DNA of 64,000 nt from Arcicella sp038230735 (GTDB taxonomy: Bacteria; Bacteroidota; Bacteroidia; Cytophagales; Spirosomataceae). A program made the position numbers and the translations under genes. Under the pieces are notes generated by a model that saw only the letters and a list, made by a program, of their open reading frames with translations, was not told the origin of the DNA and searched no databases. The stretch covers positions 1 to 64,000 of the forward strand of contig JBBRMR010000008.1 in NCBI GenBank assembly GCA_038230735.1. The letters run 5' to 3'. This document shows positions 1-8,693 of the stretch, piece by piece; positions within the stretch are counted from its first letter, which is position 1, and every line of letters starts with the position of its first letter.

Positions 1-1
1 A

Positions 2-127
2 GACTATCTATCATTTGATATACTAAATGAGGCTGTCGAAACAATTATGAATCAAATTGGAAAAAAACTTAACATTGATTTCAACGAACCTAAGCATTTC
101 ACAGAATTCAAAACGACGTTTAATTAG
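2..127 (+). CDS. C-terminal fragment of an unrecognised protein (cut by window edge)
   Basis: An open frame enters from the left edge and closes with TAG at 125-127. It gives 41 residues, starting DYLSFDILNEA and ending EFKTTFN. There is no start codon that would make it a sensible separate gene, and its composition looks coding (mixed charged and hydrophobic residues). I do not recognise the family. It is the 3' end of a gene whose body lies outside the window. Confidence 0.5.
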   Translation, partial: DYLSFDILNEAVETIMNQIGKKLNIDFNEPKHFTEFKTTFN

Positions 128-206
128 AAACAATTACTTAATTTTAAAACTTTCTACCATATCACTGGTTTCCTGTACAAAACGTCACAAATTAAACCCG
201 AATAAA

Positions 207-455
207 ATGGAACAAAGATCGCTTCCCGAATTAACTGAACAAGAATTACAACAAGAGTTAAAAAAAAGAAAACAATCGCAAATTTTTGCTGCCCTCTTTG
301 TGGGATTTAGTATTGGTGTTGCCGTTTGGGCTGCCACACATAAAGGAAGTTTCTTTGTTACTCTCTTGCCTTTTTTGGTGGCTTATGTTTTCAGAAAAAC
401 GCCTAATGAGTTGAAAGAAATAAAAAAAGAAATGGAGTCCAGAAAAATTTTATAA
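207..455 (+). CDS. Small two-helix membrane protein, paralogue of the gene at 23508-23717
   Basis: The 82-residue product starts MEQRSLPELTEQEL, has a short charged amphipathic stretch (about 1-25), then two hydrophobic segments (about 26-45 and 50-65) and a charged tail. The frame is open for 50 codons further upstream, but that part overlaps the preceding gene's end and is not protein-like, so the ATG at 207 is chosen. The minus-strand gene at 23508-23717 begins MEKKSLSDLTSAEL and has the same plan, so the two look like paralogues. Function unknown. The N-terminal helix followed by a helical hairpin would place it in the inner membrane. Confidence 0.7.
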   Translation: MEQRSLPELTEQELQQELKKRKQSQIFAALFVGFSIGVAVWAATHKGSFFVTLLPFLVAYVFRKTPNELKEIKKEMESRKIL

Positions 456-577
456 ATATTTATGGGTATTCCCAATTTTGCTTTTTTAGAGTGTAACGGC
501 TATCCTAAAAAATGTTAATTTCATTCCAAAAAAATCACCTTCCACTCGAAGAGGATTTTTATTCGTAAATTTGTGGT

Positions 578-1660
578 ATGAAAATTCTGGATTTATACAT
601 CATCAAAAAATTCTTGAAAACGTATTTCTTTGCGGTTCTCATAATCGTAACGATTATTATGGTGATTGACTATACCGAAAAGATTGATAATTTCATTGAT
701 AATAAAGCCCCTCTGCATGAAATTCTGTGGGACTATTACCTCAATTTTATTCCCTACTGGGCAAATTATATTAGTCCTCTGATGGTCTTTATTGCCACCG
801 TTTTCTTCACGGCAAATATGGCGGCAAGGACTGAAATTATTGCCATTCTGAGTACAGGAGTGAGTTTTAATCGTTTTTTACGCCCCTACATTATTGGAGC
901 AACTATTCTGGGAATACTTACTTTTATGATGGTAGGTTGGGTCATTCCCATTGCTAATAAAACCCGAATCGCCTTTGAACGAAAATATGTGGAAGGTGGC
1001 AATTATTATTACAGTGGAAGAGATGTTCATATCAAAATCGGACCAACAGATTATGCGTATATAGAAAGTTACGATACGGGTTCGCAGACAGGTTATCGTT
1101 TTGCTTTGGATAAAATAGAAGGTAATCGTTTGACAGAGAAGTTATTAGCGGACAGAATCGTTTGGGATTCTACGCACCGCAAATGGGCAATTCAAGATTA
1201 TAGAATTCGCTATTTTCTGAAAGATGGTAAAGAGAAATTGGTTTACGGCATCAAAAAAGATACGACATTGAACCTTTATCCCAAAGATTTTGACAGTAAA
1301 TATCAACTCCATGAAACCTTCACGATGCCCGAATTAGAACAAACCATCAGCAAAGTACGAAGTCGTGGGGCGGATGGCATTGAGGTTTTTTTGATTGAAA
1401 AATATCTTCGTTTTGCCAATCCCTTTGCCATGGTAATTCTCACGGTAATTGGTGTGGTGGTATCTGCCCGTAAGTCTCGGGGAGGCGTAGGTTTTCAGAT
1501 TGCTTTGGGTTTTGTGTTGGCATTTATGTACATTTTGTTTTTTATGATGAGCAAAGGCATTGCCCAATCTGGCGGAATGCCCCCAATATTGGCGGTTTGG
1601 TTGCCCAATATTGTCTTCTCATTTATTGGCTTGATTTTGTATAGAACTGTGCCAAGATGA
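578..1660 (+). CDS. LptF/LptG family permease (lipopolysaccharide export)
   Basis: The 360-residue protein has the YjgP/YjgQ layout: three membrane helices at about 12-34, 55-80 and 98-120, a soluble periplasmic domain of about 150 residues, then three helices at about 275-355. The start MKILDLYIIKKFL is typical of Bacteroidota LptF/G proteins. In the Lpt machine two such permeases work with the LptB ATPase to pull lipopolysaccharide from the inner membrane to the LptC/LptA bridge. Which of F or G this is cannot be decided from one copy. No other lpt gene is adjacent. A TAAATTTG box lies at 566-573, too close to the ATG to act as its promoter unless the message is leaderless. Confidence 0.9.
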   Translation: MKILDLYIIKKFLKTYFFAVLIIVTIIMVIDYTEKIDNFIDNKAPLHEILWDYYLNFIPYWANYISPLMVFIATVFFTANMAARTEIIAILSTGVSFNRFLRPYIIGATILGILTFMMVGWVIPIANKTRIAFERKYVEGGNYYYSGRDVHIKIGPTDYAYIESYDTGSQTGYRFALDKIEGNRLTEKLLADRIVWDSTHRKWAIQDYRIRYFLKDGKEKLVYGIKKDTTLNLYPKDFDSKYQLHETFTMPELEQTISKVRSRGADGIEVFLIEKYLRFANPFAMVILTVIGVVVSARKSRGGVGFQIALGFVLAFMYILFFMMSKGIAQSGGMPPILAVWLPNIVFSFIGLILYRTVPR

Positions 1661-1671
1661 TGATTTCATTT

Positions 1672-1754
1672 TGTAGAGACAAGGTAATACCTTGTCTAAT
1701 TCACTGTCCGATTACTATACGTTGATTTAGACGAGGCAGTGCCTTGTCTCTATA
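1672..1754. repeat. Palindromic intergenic repeat, family A (GAGACAAGG...CCTTGTCTC)
   Basis: The outer arms GTAGAGACAAGG (from 1673) and CCTTGTCTCTATA (1742-1754) pair, and each half is itself a small palindrome around AAGGTAATACCTT or AGGCAGTGCCT. A half copy, GGCAATGCCTTGTCTCTAC, recurs at 44945-44963. It fills the gap between two same-strand genes and could fold into a cruciform or a processed RNA hairpin. Confidence 0.75.
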
Positions 1755-1782
1755 AAATATCGCCTCAACAATATAACATAAT

Positions 1783-2664
1783 ATGAAAGCCACTTTTAAA
1801 GATTATTTCACCCTACATTTCGTAGTCCTCATCTATGGATTCACCGCCATTTTGGGGCAACTCACTTCCATTCATACTTTGGGATTAGTTTTTTTTCGTA
1901 CCTTTTTAGCAACTTCAGGATTTTATATTTACTTCAAAATCAAGGGCTTATCAACTAAAATTGATCGAAAAGGCAAATGGCAATTATTAGCTACGGGTGG
2001 TCTCGTGATTGCTTTGCATTGGTTTACATTCTTTTACGCTATCAAAATTTCCAATATCTCTATTACTTTGGCAGGTATTGCCACTACCTCACTTTGGACG
2101 AGTATCATTGAGCCATTTATGAATAAAACTCGCATCAAACCCCTTGAAATTGTGTTGGGAATTGTGGTAATTTTGGGGCTTTATCTCATTTTTTTATTTG
2201 AATTTAACCATATTTGGGGTATCATTTTGGGTGTAACTTCGGGACTTTTAGGAGCGATTTTTTCTATCTTGAATGGGCAATTTGGTAAAAAATATTCACC
2301 CCAAATCATTACTTTTTACGAAATGATGGGTGTGGTAATTACCACTATCATTCCAGTTTTATACATTTTATTTTTGGGAGATTCTACGATGTCAGTCATT
2401 CCAAAAGGTTGGGATTGGCTTTGGATTTTTATTTTAGCCTTCGTTTGTACGATTTACGCCTATTCAAAATCGGTAGATTTACTCAGAATTTTCTCGGCAT
2501 TTACCTTCACTTTGACCCTAAATCTCGAACCAGTTTACGGAATTATCTTCGCTTATTTAATTTTTGGTGAAAAAGAACGCATGACATCAGGGTTTTACCT
2601 CGGAACTTTGGTAATTTTGGGGTCAGTTTTGATTTATCCCTTGATACGAAAATCCAACGCATGA
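1783..2664 (+). CDS. EamA/DMT-superfamily transporter
   Basis: The 293-residue protein consists almost entirely of hydrophobic segments (about ten helices) in the two-fold EamA arrangement, with LNLEPVYGIIFAYLIFGE near the second repeat's end, a hallmark of this family. Members export metabolites, and some small relatives flip polyprenyl-linked sugars (ArnE/ArnF). Its stop overlaps the next start by ATGA, so it is translationally coupled to the membrane-glycan cluster. That context makes lipid-linked sugar flipping a reasonable guess, but the sequence does not show the substrate. Confidence 0.85.
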   Translation: MKATFKDYFTLHFVVLIYGFTAILGQLTSIHTLGLVFFRTFLATSGFYIYFKIKGLSTKIDRKGKWQLLATGGLVIALHWFTFFYAIKISNISITLAGIATTSLWTSIIEPFMNKTRIKPLEIVLGIVVILGLYLIFLFEFNHIWGIILGVTSGLLGAIFSILNGQFGKKYSPQIITFYEMMGVVITTIIPVLYILFLGDSTMSVIPKGWDWLWIFILAFVCTIYAYSKSVDLLRIFSAFTFTLTLNLEPVYGIIFAYLIFGEKERMTSGFYLGTLVILGSVLIYPLIRKSNA

Positions 2665-4346
2665 AATTTAGCACGTCAAAATATATTACCATACTCTTAG
2701 GACTGACCCCAATTCTATTTTTTGTTTATTACGTTTGGCAATATACCATCAACGTCCCTTTTTTAGACGATAACCTCTATTACACCAAGGCGGTTGTGGA
2801 TGTCAATAAAAGTCAGTCGTTGTCCGAAGCCTTTTGGATTTTCATGCGACAACACACCATTACCGAACACAAAACGCCCGTTTCGAGGTTGGTAGCTTGG
2901 TTATTGTATAAGATTACGGGAACGCTAAACTTTTTTACCTTCGCCCAAATTGGCAATTTAACTTTATTCGGAATCCTTTTTTTGTTTTGGCGGTTCTTCC
3001 AAAAACACGCTTGGAATATCGCTTATTTTTTGCCAATTCCTTTCTTACTTTTCCAAATGCAAACCTTTGAAAACCAATTTTGGATGGGTTGTGCTTGGCT
3101 TTATTATCCGATTGGGCTTTGGCAAATGGTTACTTTGTACTTCCTGAGTTATCAAAAACCACGATATTTTTTGTACGCCATGCTTTCGGCGGTTTTCGTA
3201 ACATTCATTTTCAGTAACGGAATGTTCGTATTTTTCCCCGCTTCTTTATTGTTAATTTATCAGAAGAGATACAAAGCATTGGGCATTATGGTGGTGGTTG
3301 CTACAGTTTGCTTGGCGGTTTATTTTAGCAATTACAAACCTTCCCCCATTGTGCCGCCAGCCTTTTCGATTCCCAATATTCTTACGGGTTTTGTATTAAT
3401 GTTGGGTTCGTATATGGATGTGCAGGATTTTCATAAAATATCACCATTTACCGCCACAACGGTTGGATTTATCATCATCGGATCTTTGATTTATGGCGGA
3501 ATCTGGCTTCTGAGAAAGTATTTTAAAATGCTGCCGAAGGAAAATTCCGAAAAAGAATCAGATATTTTATTCTTGGTGGCTTCCATGATTGCCTTGTGTA
3601 TGTCGGCGGGGGCGGTTGCTTACTCACGCTATACGGGCGAGCATGGTTTTGAAGAAATGTTCGCCAGTCGCTATCGTTTTATGAGTGTTTTGTTAATGTG
3701 CTTGGCATACTTATTTAGTCTATTATTGACTAAAGGAACGTTCCGTAAAATAGTTTTAGCGGCTTTTTTACCCCTTACTGGCTTTCTTTACGCATATTCT
3801 TACTATTTTTGGCACGATTACAACGTCTATTATCGAGAGCGTTTAGTTTCGGCAGCCTTCAATTTTAAGTACCATAATAGTTGGGTTTTGTATCCATTTG
3901 ATAATGATTGGACGGCTCAGGTGGATGTGGTCAATGTAGAAGCAATCAAAACAGGCGTTTATAAATTACCCATTTTGCCATTTACCCCATTTCAAGAAGC
4001 CATCAATAAAGATAGTGTTCAGTCTATCAGCGACTTATCTTTTATTTTGGAACAAAAGAAAGACCGGTTTGTCTTGAAAAATGAAATGCTTGATGTGGAA
4101 AATCCCTTAGAAATTGAGCAGAACGTAGTACTAAAATCGAAGAAAAATACGTATTTATTACCTTTAAATAGACAAAAAAATAAGAGTCGAAAGGATTTAC
4201 TTTTCAGAGGAAATCTTTTCTGGAAGGGCTTTGAAACCGATATTCTAAAAAATACTTTCATTCCAGACGAATACACTATTGGTTTATTGAAAATTCAAGA
4301 TGGAAAATATAATATTCAGTATAGTAATTTGAAAATAAAACTGTAA
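2661..4346 (+). CDS. Polytopic membrane protein, possible GT-C-like glycosyltransferase (copy 1)
   Basis: The 561-residue protein has a first helix at about 7-27, then a loop with NVPFLDDNLYY, about ten further hydrophobic segments, and a soluble C-terminal region of roughly 150 residues. An acidic DD pair just after the first helix is usual for lipid-dependent GT-C transferases. It is clearly paralogous to the protein at 6877-8559, which has NVPWMDDTDAF at the same place, the FWRFFQK / FWRVIKE match and the shared KYHNS / EHNKI region near the C-terminal domain. It overlaps the upstream DMT gene by 4 bases. I do not recognise a named family. A role in transferring a polyprenyl-linked sugar on the outer face is inferred from topology and neighbours. 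Confidence 0.75.
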   Translation: MKFSTSKYITILLGLTPILFFVYYVWQYTINVPFLDDNLYYTKAVVDVNKSQSLSEAFWIFMRQHTITEHKTPVSRLVAWLLYKITGTLNFFTFAQIGNLTLFGILFLFWRFFQKHAWNIAYFLPIPFLLFQMQTFENQFWMGCAWLYYPIGLWQMVTLYFLSYQKPRYFLYAMLSAVFVTFIFSNGMFVFFPASLLLIYQKRYKALGIMVVVATVCLAVYFSNYKPSPIVPPAFSIPNILTGFVLMLGSYMDVQDFHKISPFTATTVGFIIIGSLIYGGIWLLRKYFKMLPKENSEKESDILFLVASMIALCMSAGAVAYSRYTGEHGFEEMFASRYRFMSVLLMCLAYLFSLLLTKGTFRKIVLAAFLPLTGFLYAYSYYFWHDYNVYYRERLVSAAFNFKYHNSWVLYPFDNDWTAQVDVVNVEAIKTGVYKLPILPFTPFQEAINKDSVQSISDLSFILEQKKDRFVLKNEMLDVENPLEIEQNVVLKSKKNTYLLPLNRQKNKSRKDLLFRGNLFWKGFETDILKNTFIPDEYTIGLLKIQDGKYNIQYSNLKIKL

Positions 4347-4348
4347 AA

Positions 4349-4457
4349 GTGAGTTTATGGGTTTATGAGTTTAAAGTTTATGAGTAAAACAACTCCTAAA
4401 CGCCTAAACTTTCTACTCTTAAACTCCACACTCCTAAACTTTACACTCATAAACTTA
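4349..4457. repeat. Palindromic repeat, family B (GTTTATGAGTTTAAAGTTTATGAGT)
   Basis: The left arm at 4349-4385 (GTTTATGAGTTTAAAGTTTA) pairs imperfectly with the right arm at 4430-4457 (CTAAACTTTACACTCATAAA). A close relative lies at 14462-14523. The element runs into the first codons of the next open frame, which bears on the choice of its start. Confidence 0.75.
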
Positions 4458-5855
4458 CCCTTGAAAAACCTTGCCAATTCAGCCCTGTGGCTACTTTTTG
4501 CGATAACCATCATCCCGATTGGGATTTTAGCATTTTATAATCATCCTTCCGTTGCGGATGATTATTGTTTCGCCTACATGACCCGTGATCATGGTTTTTG
4601 GGCTGCCCAAAAATTCTATTATGAAGGTTGGTCGGGACGATATTTTTCCAACATGATTTTTCATGCTACGCCCTTGGCTTACGGAGTCTTTTGGTTCGTG
4701 AAAGTGATGCCTATTTTCATTCTGGGCTTACTATTTCACGCCATTTATACTTTCATTGGCGAAATTCTGAAACCCTCACGAGCCAACCAGTTATTGCTTG
4801 CCGCTACGTTTCTGAGCATTTTTATCATCTTTTCATCCAGCGTAGTTGATACCTTTTTTTGGTACACTTCCGTTTTTATTTTTCCTACTTCGCTTTGTTG
4901 TTTTCTGTATTTGATTGTGGTTATGCTGAGGTTTTACCAACCTCAATATCAAAATATCAAATATCCAATTGCCCTATTAGCTGCCACTTTGGTATTTTTT
5001 ATTGTGGGTTCAAACGAAGTAATGATGCTTTGTACGATTGCCTTTTTGGGCATGATTTGGTTTTATATCTTAGTTTTTGAGAAACGATTTGAGACTTTTA
5101 TTTTCACTTTAATGCTCATTGGCCTATATTTTGCCTATTTTTGGGTAATCCAAGCAAAAGGAAATCAAGTGCGTTTGGTTGGTGGAAATTTGATGGGTGG
5201 AGCCATTGGACTGTCTTTGAAAAATGCTTTGAAATCTACATTTTTTAGTATAATAATTTGGCTTAAATATCTCTTGCCAGCAGGAATTGCCTATAAAGTA
5301 GTTTTTCTAAAAAAGTATCATTTGTTGGGTCATAAATCTTATTTCAAAGTTCCTATTTGGATAATTAATATTGCATTAGTTGTATTAATTTTTGTAATGT
5401 TTTTTGTAATTCACTATGGCAATGATATGGGAGTGCCCGATCGTGTGAATAATATTATTTTTGTTATTTTTAGTGTAGGCTTCTTTTATATAATTACACT
5501 CATACATTATCAATATCCTATCGAATGGGAAATAAGTAGTATGTTATATACATTTGGATTCATATTGTATATGTTTATGATAAATCTAACTATTCCAAAA
5601 AATAGTTATGGTCAAAACCTAAAAACCATGTACACAGACATCCGCTTGGGCATTGCCAAACGCTACGACCAAGAAATGACTCAGCGTTATGAACACATCA
5701 GAACCTCAAAAAGTGATACAGTCTATGTGGCTTCGCTAAAAAATATTCCCAAATCTTTATGTTTTGACGAAATAAAAACTAACGAACAACACCTTTGGAA
5801 TAAATGCTACGCCACGTACTTTGAGAAGAAAGTGATAATTTTGAAAGAAAAATAA
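4365..5855 (+). CDS. Polytopic membrane protein resembling DUF6056 (putative GT-C-like)
   Basis: Up to 496 residues. After a first helix (about 38-58) comes NHPSVADDYCFAYM, the acidic signature seen in DUF6056-like membrane proteins, then about ten helices and a C-terminal soluble segment of about 80 residues. Residues 1-32 are encoded by the family-B palindrome and are asparagine/leucine-rich repeats (RLNFLLLNSTLLNFTLINL). A TTG at 4461, just past the repeat and in frame, is a credible alternative start that leaves the whole hydrophobic core intact. The stop and the next start overlap (TAATG at 5853-5857), so it is coupled to the GT2 gene. It probably uses the polyprenyl-sugar made by that enzyme, although this is inferred from position. 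Confidence 0.75.
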   Translation: MSLKFMSKTTPKRLNFLLLNSTLLNFTLINLPLKNLANSALWLLFAITIIPIGILAFYNHPSVADDYCFAYMTRDHGFWAAQKFYYEGWSGRYFSNMIFHATPLAYGVFWFVKVMPIFILGLLFHAIYTFIGEILKPSRANQLLLAATFLSIFIIFSSSVVDTFFWYTSVFIFPTSLCCFLYLIVVMLRFYQPQYQNIKYPIALLAATLVFFIVGSNEVMMLCTIAFLGMIWFYILVFEKRFETFIFTLMLIGLYFAYFWVIQAKGNQVRLVGGNLMGGAIGLSLKNALKSTFFSIIIWLKYLLPAGIAYKVVFLKKYHLLGHKSYFKVPIWIINIALVVLIFVMFFVIHYGNDMGVPDRVNNIIFVIFSVGFFYIITLIHYQYPIEWEISSMLYTFGFILYMFMINLTIPKNSYGQNLKTMYTDIRLGIAKRYDQEMTQRYEHIRTSKSDTVYVASLKNIPKSLCFDEIKTNEQHLWNKCYATYFEKKVIILKEK

Positions 5856-6802
5856 TGACTAACAAAGACTTATACATATCCATCATCATTCCCTGTTTCA
5901 ATGAAGAACAAGTAATTTCGCATACTTACGAGCGGGTCGATAAAACCATGCGGGGTTTTGAACATCGGGGCTATGAACTGATTTTTATCAATGATGGCAG
6001 TCGAGACAAAACGCTTGAATTATTGCGTGGTTTCGCCCAAAAGGATGAACACGTAAAAGTATTGAGTTTTTCCAGAAATTTTGGTCATCAACCAGCCGTA
6101 ACGGCAGGAATCAATATTTGTGTAGGAGACGTAGCCATCATCATAGATGCCGACCTCCAAGACCCCCCAGAATTGTTTCCAGAAATGATAAAAATGCACC
6201 TCGAACAAAATGCCAATGTTGTTTATGGCATGAGAGGTGAGCGAAAAGGGGAGACGTTTTTCAAAAAATGGTCGGCAAGAAGTTTTTATAAACTCATTAA
6301 TTTTCTGTCCGATACGCCCCTTCCTGTGGACACTGGTGATTTCAGGCTAATTGATAAACACGTTATCGAAGCCTTCAAAAGCCTTCCCGAAAAGAATAAA
6401 TACATTCGTGGATTGATTAGTTGGATTGGCTTCAAACAAGTGCCGATTGTGTATGTACGGGAGGAACGCTTTGCGGGAGAGACTAAATATCCCCTCTCGA
6501 AGATGATTAAATTTGCCTCTACCAGCCTTTTGTATTTTAGTAAAAAACCCTTGAAATTAGCCCTTACGATGGGTTTAATCAGCGTTTTGGTGGGAATCGG
6601 TTTAGCAATTTGGGTAATTACGGGACTGATTTATCGTCAAAATAGTATCGTGCCAGGTTGGGCTTCCACCATTATTGCCCTCATATTTTTTGGAGGAATT
6701 CAACTACTGACGATTGGTGTTTTGGGGGAATATTTGGGCAATATGTTCGAGGAAATCAAGAATCGCCCAGAGTATATTGTGCATGAGAAGATTAATTTTT
6801 AA
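5855..6802 (+). CDS. GT2 polyprenyl-phosphate glycosyltransferase (DPM1/GtrB-like)
   Basis: The 315-residue enzyme has an N-terminal GT-A domain with IIPCFNEE (about 10-17), INDGSRDKT (about 46-54), SRNFGHQPA and the metal-binding DADLQDPPE (about 97-105), then RFAGETKYPLSKM before two C-terminal membrane helices (about 235-255 and 272-292). This is the layout of GtrB/ArnC-type enzymes that transfer a nucleotide sugar to polyprenyl phosphate on the cytoplasmic face. The start overlaps the preceding stop by one base. The sugar cannot be read from the sequence. It is paralogous to the gene at 8694-9641. Confidence 0.92.
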   Translation: MTNKDLYISIIIPCFNEEQVISHTYERVDKTMRGFEHRGYELIFINDGSRDKTLELLRGFAQKDEHVKVLSFSRNFGHQPAVTAGINICVGDVAIIIDADLQDPPELFPEMIKMHLEQNANVVYGMRGERKGETFFKKWSARSFYKLINFLSDTPLPVDTGDFRLIDKHVIEAFKSLPEKNKYIRGLISWIGFKQVPIVYVREERFAGETKYPLSKMIKFASTSLLYFSKKPLKLALTMGLISVLVGIGLAIWVITGLIYRQNSIVPGWASTIIALIFFGGIQLLTIGVLGEYLGNMFEEIKNRPEYIVHEKINF

Positions 6803-6808
6803 TGATAT

Positions 6809-6836
6809 GATTCACGGGAATCTTTTCCCGTGAATC
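6809..6836. repeat. Perfect 12-bp palindrome between two cluster genes
   Basis: GATTCACGGGAA, a TCTT loop, then TTCCCGTGAATC. It forms a stable hairpin with no T-run after it, so it looks like an RNA processing or attenuation structure, or a small palindromic repeat, more than an intrinsic terminator. Confidence 0.6.
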
Positions 6837-6876
6837 ACCTCAATACACCAGCCACGGGTCAAAAAGTGCTACAAAA

Positions 6877-8559
6877 ATGAAAAAAACATTAACCCAGATA
6901 GGTATCATTTTACCTATCTTTTTTTTCTTACTGATGCTCTTCACTTATGCCGTGAATGTGCCTTGGATGGACGATACAGACGCTTTCCCCGATTTTTTGG
7001 GAAGATTTCTCGAAGCCAAAAACTTTGATAAAAGGGTATGGCTATTATTCAAACCTAATAACGAACACCGCATCGTTTACGCCAAATTGATGAATCTCCT
7101 GCATTACGCCCTCACGGGGACGCTCAATATGCAGACGCTCACGATTATTTCCAATATTACGCTTTTCGGAATGTTGTGGATTTTTTGGCGAGTTATCAAG
7201 GAACAAAAACTTTCTACGCTCTATTTTCTGCCCGTTCCATTCTTGCTTTTGCATCCGCAATATTATCTCACAAGTCTTTGGACAATCACAGGTTTTCAGT
7301 ATCAACCCGTTGTTTTCTTCGGACTTTTGGGCGTTTATTTATTGTCAAAAAACACGCTCTGGACGTTTTTTGGAGCCGTTTTAGCCGTATTTTTTGATAG
7401 CTTTACCATGAGTAATGGCTTGTTTTATTGGATGGTTGGCTTCGTGATTTTGGCTTTGCAGGGGCGTTATAAAATGTTGGGTGTTTGGGTAATTTTCACG
7501 CTCGCAACTTTCAAATTATACTTCTATAAATTTGATACCCAAGCCAACGACCAAGGTTTTCAATATTTCTTTCAGCACCCACACGAAAGTTTCTTTGGAT
7601 TCTTTACACATTTGGGAGGAAGTCTTGATTTTCAGACACTTAGTCCAATTTTAATTCGCTCTGTTGCCCCAACTATTGCGGGTTTCTTCCTCATTGGTAT
7701 TTCTATTTGGTGGATTTTTAAGGGTGTCTTTCCTTTTAAAGATAAATTTTCAATTCCTAATTTTTGGGCGAAACTACAAGTAAGGTTTAATGCTGAATCT
7801 TCCAATTATATCATTTTGGGTTGCTTTTTGTTCTTGGTAATCAATGCCGTAGTGATTGCCATTTTGCGTCCAAGATTTGGGTATTTTGTGATGATAGTGG
7901 GCAATTATAAAATCTATCCTGCCACGTTTATGGTTTTGGCTTATCTGATGTTATTGACAGGTTCGAGAACGATACAAAATAGCAAGCGAATTTTTAACAT
8001 TTTATTGGTCGGCAGTATCATCTTTAACCTTGTTTCATACCTAAAATTCCTCCCCGAAGTTCACGAGCGAAGAAAGGATTTATTGGTACGTGCTTTCAAT
8101 CAAGAGCATAATAAGATTGGTTTAGGTCCTTATGTAGGTTCAGATTTTGACCGTTATGTACAAACTGCCTTGGGGCGACTTGTACCCAAAGGAATATACC
8201 AATTTCCGACAAATACTGTTTTTAAGGTTTCTGAAAAGGAAATTTTGAGTAATTTTGCTGATAATCAAACGCTTAAAGTAAATATTTCAACTATCAATCA
8301 TGAAATTTTTATCGAAAATCCTGATTTACCTTTTGGTTTTGGACTAAATGATGGAGCGTATTTAATGTTAAAATCTGCCCCAAAAACGTATCTTATTTAC
8401 GAGAAACGTTCACTTGGAAATTTTAAAAATAATGGTTTTTCCATTAAAATTCCTGAGAAATATTTAGTGAAAGATACCTATCAAATCGGTATATTTTGGG
8501 TAAAAGGAAACGAGCGAAAAATGTATAAAACGGAACAAACGGTGAAGGTAGGTTATTGA
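6877..8559 (+). CDS. Polytopic membrane protein, possible GT-C-like glycosyltransferase (copy 2)
   Basis: The 560-residue protein is a paralogue of the 2661-4346 product, with equal length, a first helix at about 7-27, NVPWMDDTDAF after it, an NNEHRIVYAKLMN segment where copy 1 has KTPVSRLVAWLL, about ten helices and a C-terminal soluble domain. The duplicated plan [membrane protein - GT2] in this cluster suggests each membrane protein is matched to its own polyprenyl-sugar donor. No named family was recognised; catalytic function is inferred from the acidic pair and the neighbours. Confidence 0.75.
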   Translation: MKKTLTQIGIILPIFFFLLMLFTYAVNVPWMDDTDAFPDFLGRFLEAKNFDKRVWLLFKPNNEHRIVYAKLMNLLHYALTGTLNMQTLTIISNITLFGMLWIFWRVIKEQKLSTLYFLPVPFLLLHPQYYLTSLWTITGFQYQPVVFFGLLGVYLLSKNTLWTFFGAVLAVFFDSFTMSNGLFYWMVGFVILALQGRYKMLGVWVIFTLATFKLYFYKFDTQANDQGFQYFFQHPHESFFGFFTHLGGSLDFQTLSPILIRSVAPTIAGFFLIGISIWWIFKGVFPFKDKFSIPNFWAKLQVRFNAESSNYIILGCFLFLVINAVVIAILRPRFGYFVMIVGNYKIYPATFMVLAYLMLLTGSRTIQNSKRIFNILLVGSIIFNLVSYLKFLPEVHERRKDLLVRAFNQEHNKIGLGPYVGSDFDRYVQTALGRLVPKGIYQFPTNTVFKVSEKEILSNFADNQTLKVNISTINHEIFIENPDLPFGFGLNDGAYLMLKSAPKTYLIYEKRSLGNFKNNGFSIKIPEKYLVKDTYQIGIFWVKGNERKMYKTEQTVKVGY

Positions 8560-8569
8560 AATAATGATG

Positions 8570-8681
8570 AGTTATGAATTATTAACTATGAATGCAATAT
8601 GCCATACAATGTTTTTTTTCTTCAAAATTGAACATTGATTGTTGAAAATTGAAAATTATAGAACGATAAAATATTTAAAAA
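8570..8681. repeat. AT-rich intergenic repeat sharing 16 bases with 50635-50650
   Basis: The 134-base gap holds AGTTATGAATTATTAA (8570-8585), whose exact reverse complement is at 50635-50650, and a second block of near repeats (CAAAATTGAACATTGATT, then TTGAAAATTGAAAATTATAG). It looks like a dispersed non-coding repeat; no gene is seen. Confidence 0.5.
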
Positions 8682-8693
8682 TATTCCCAAACT

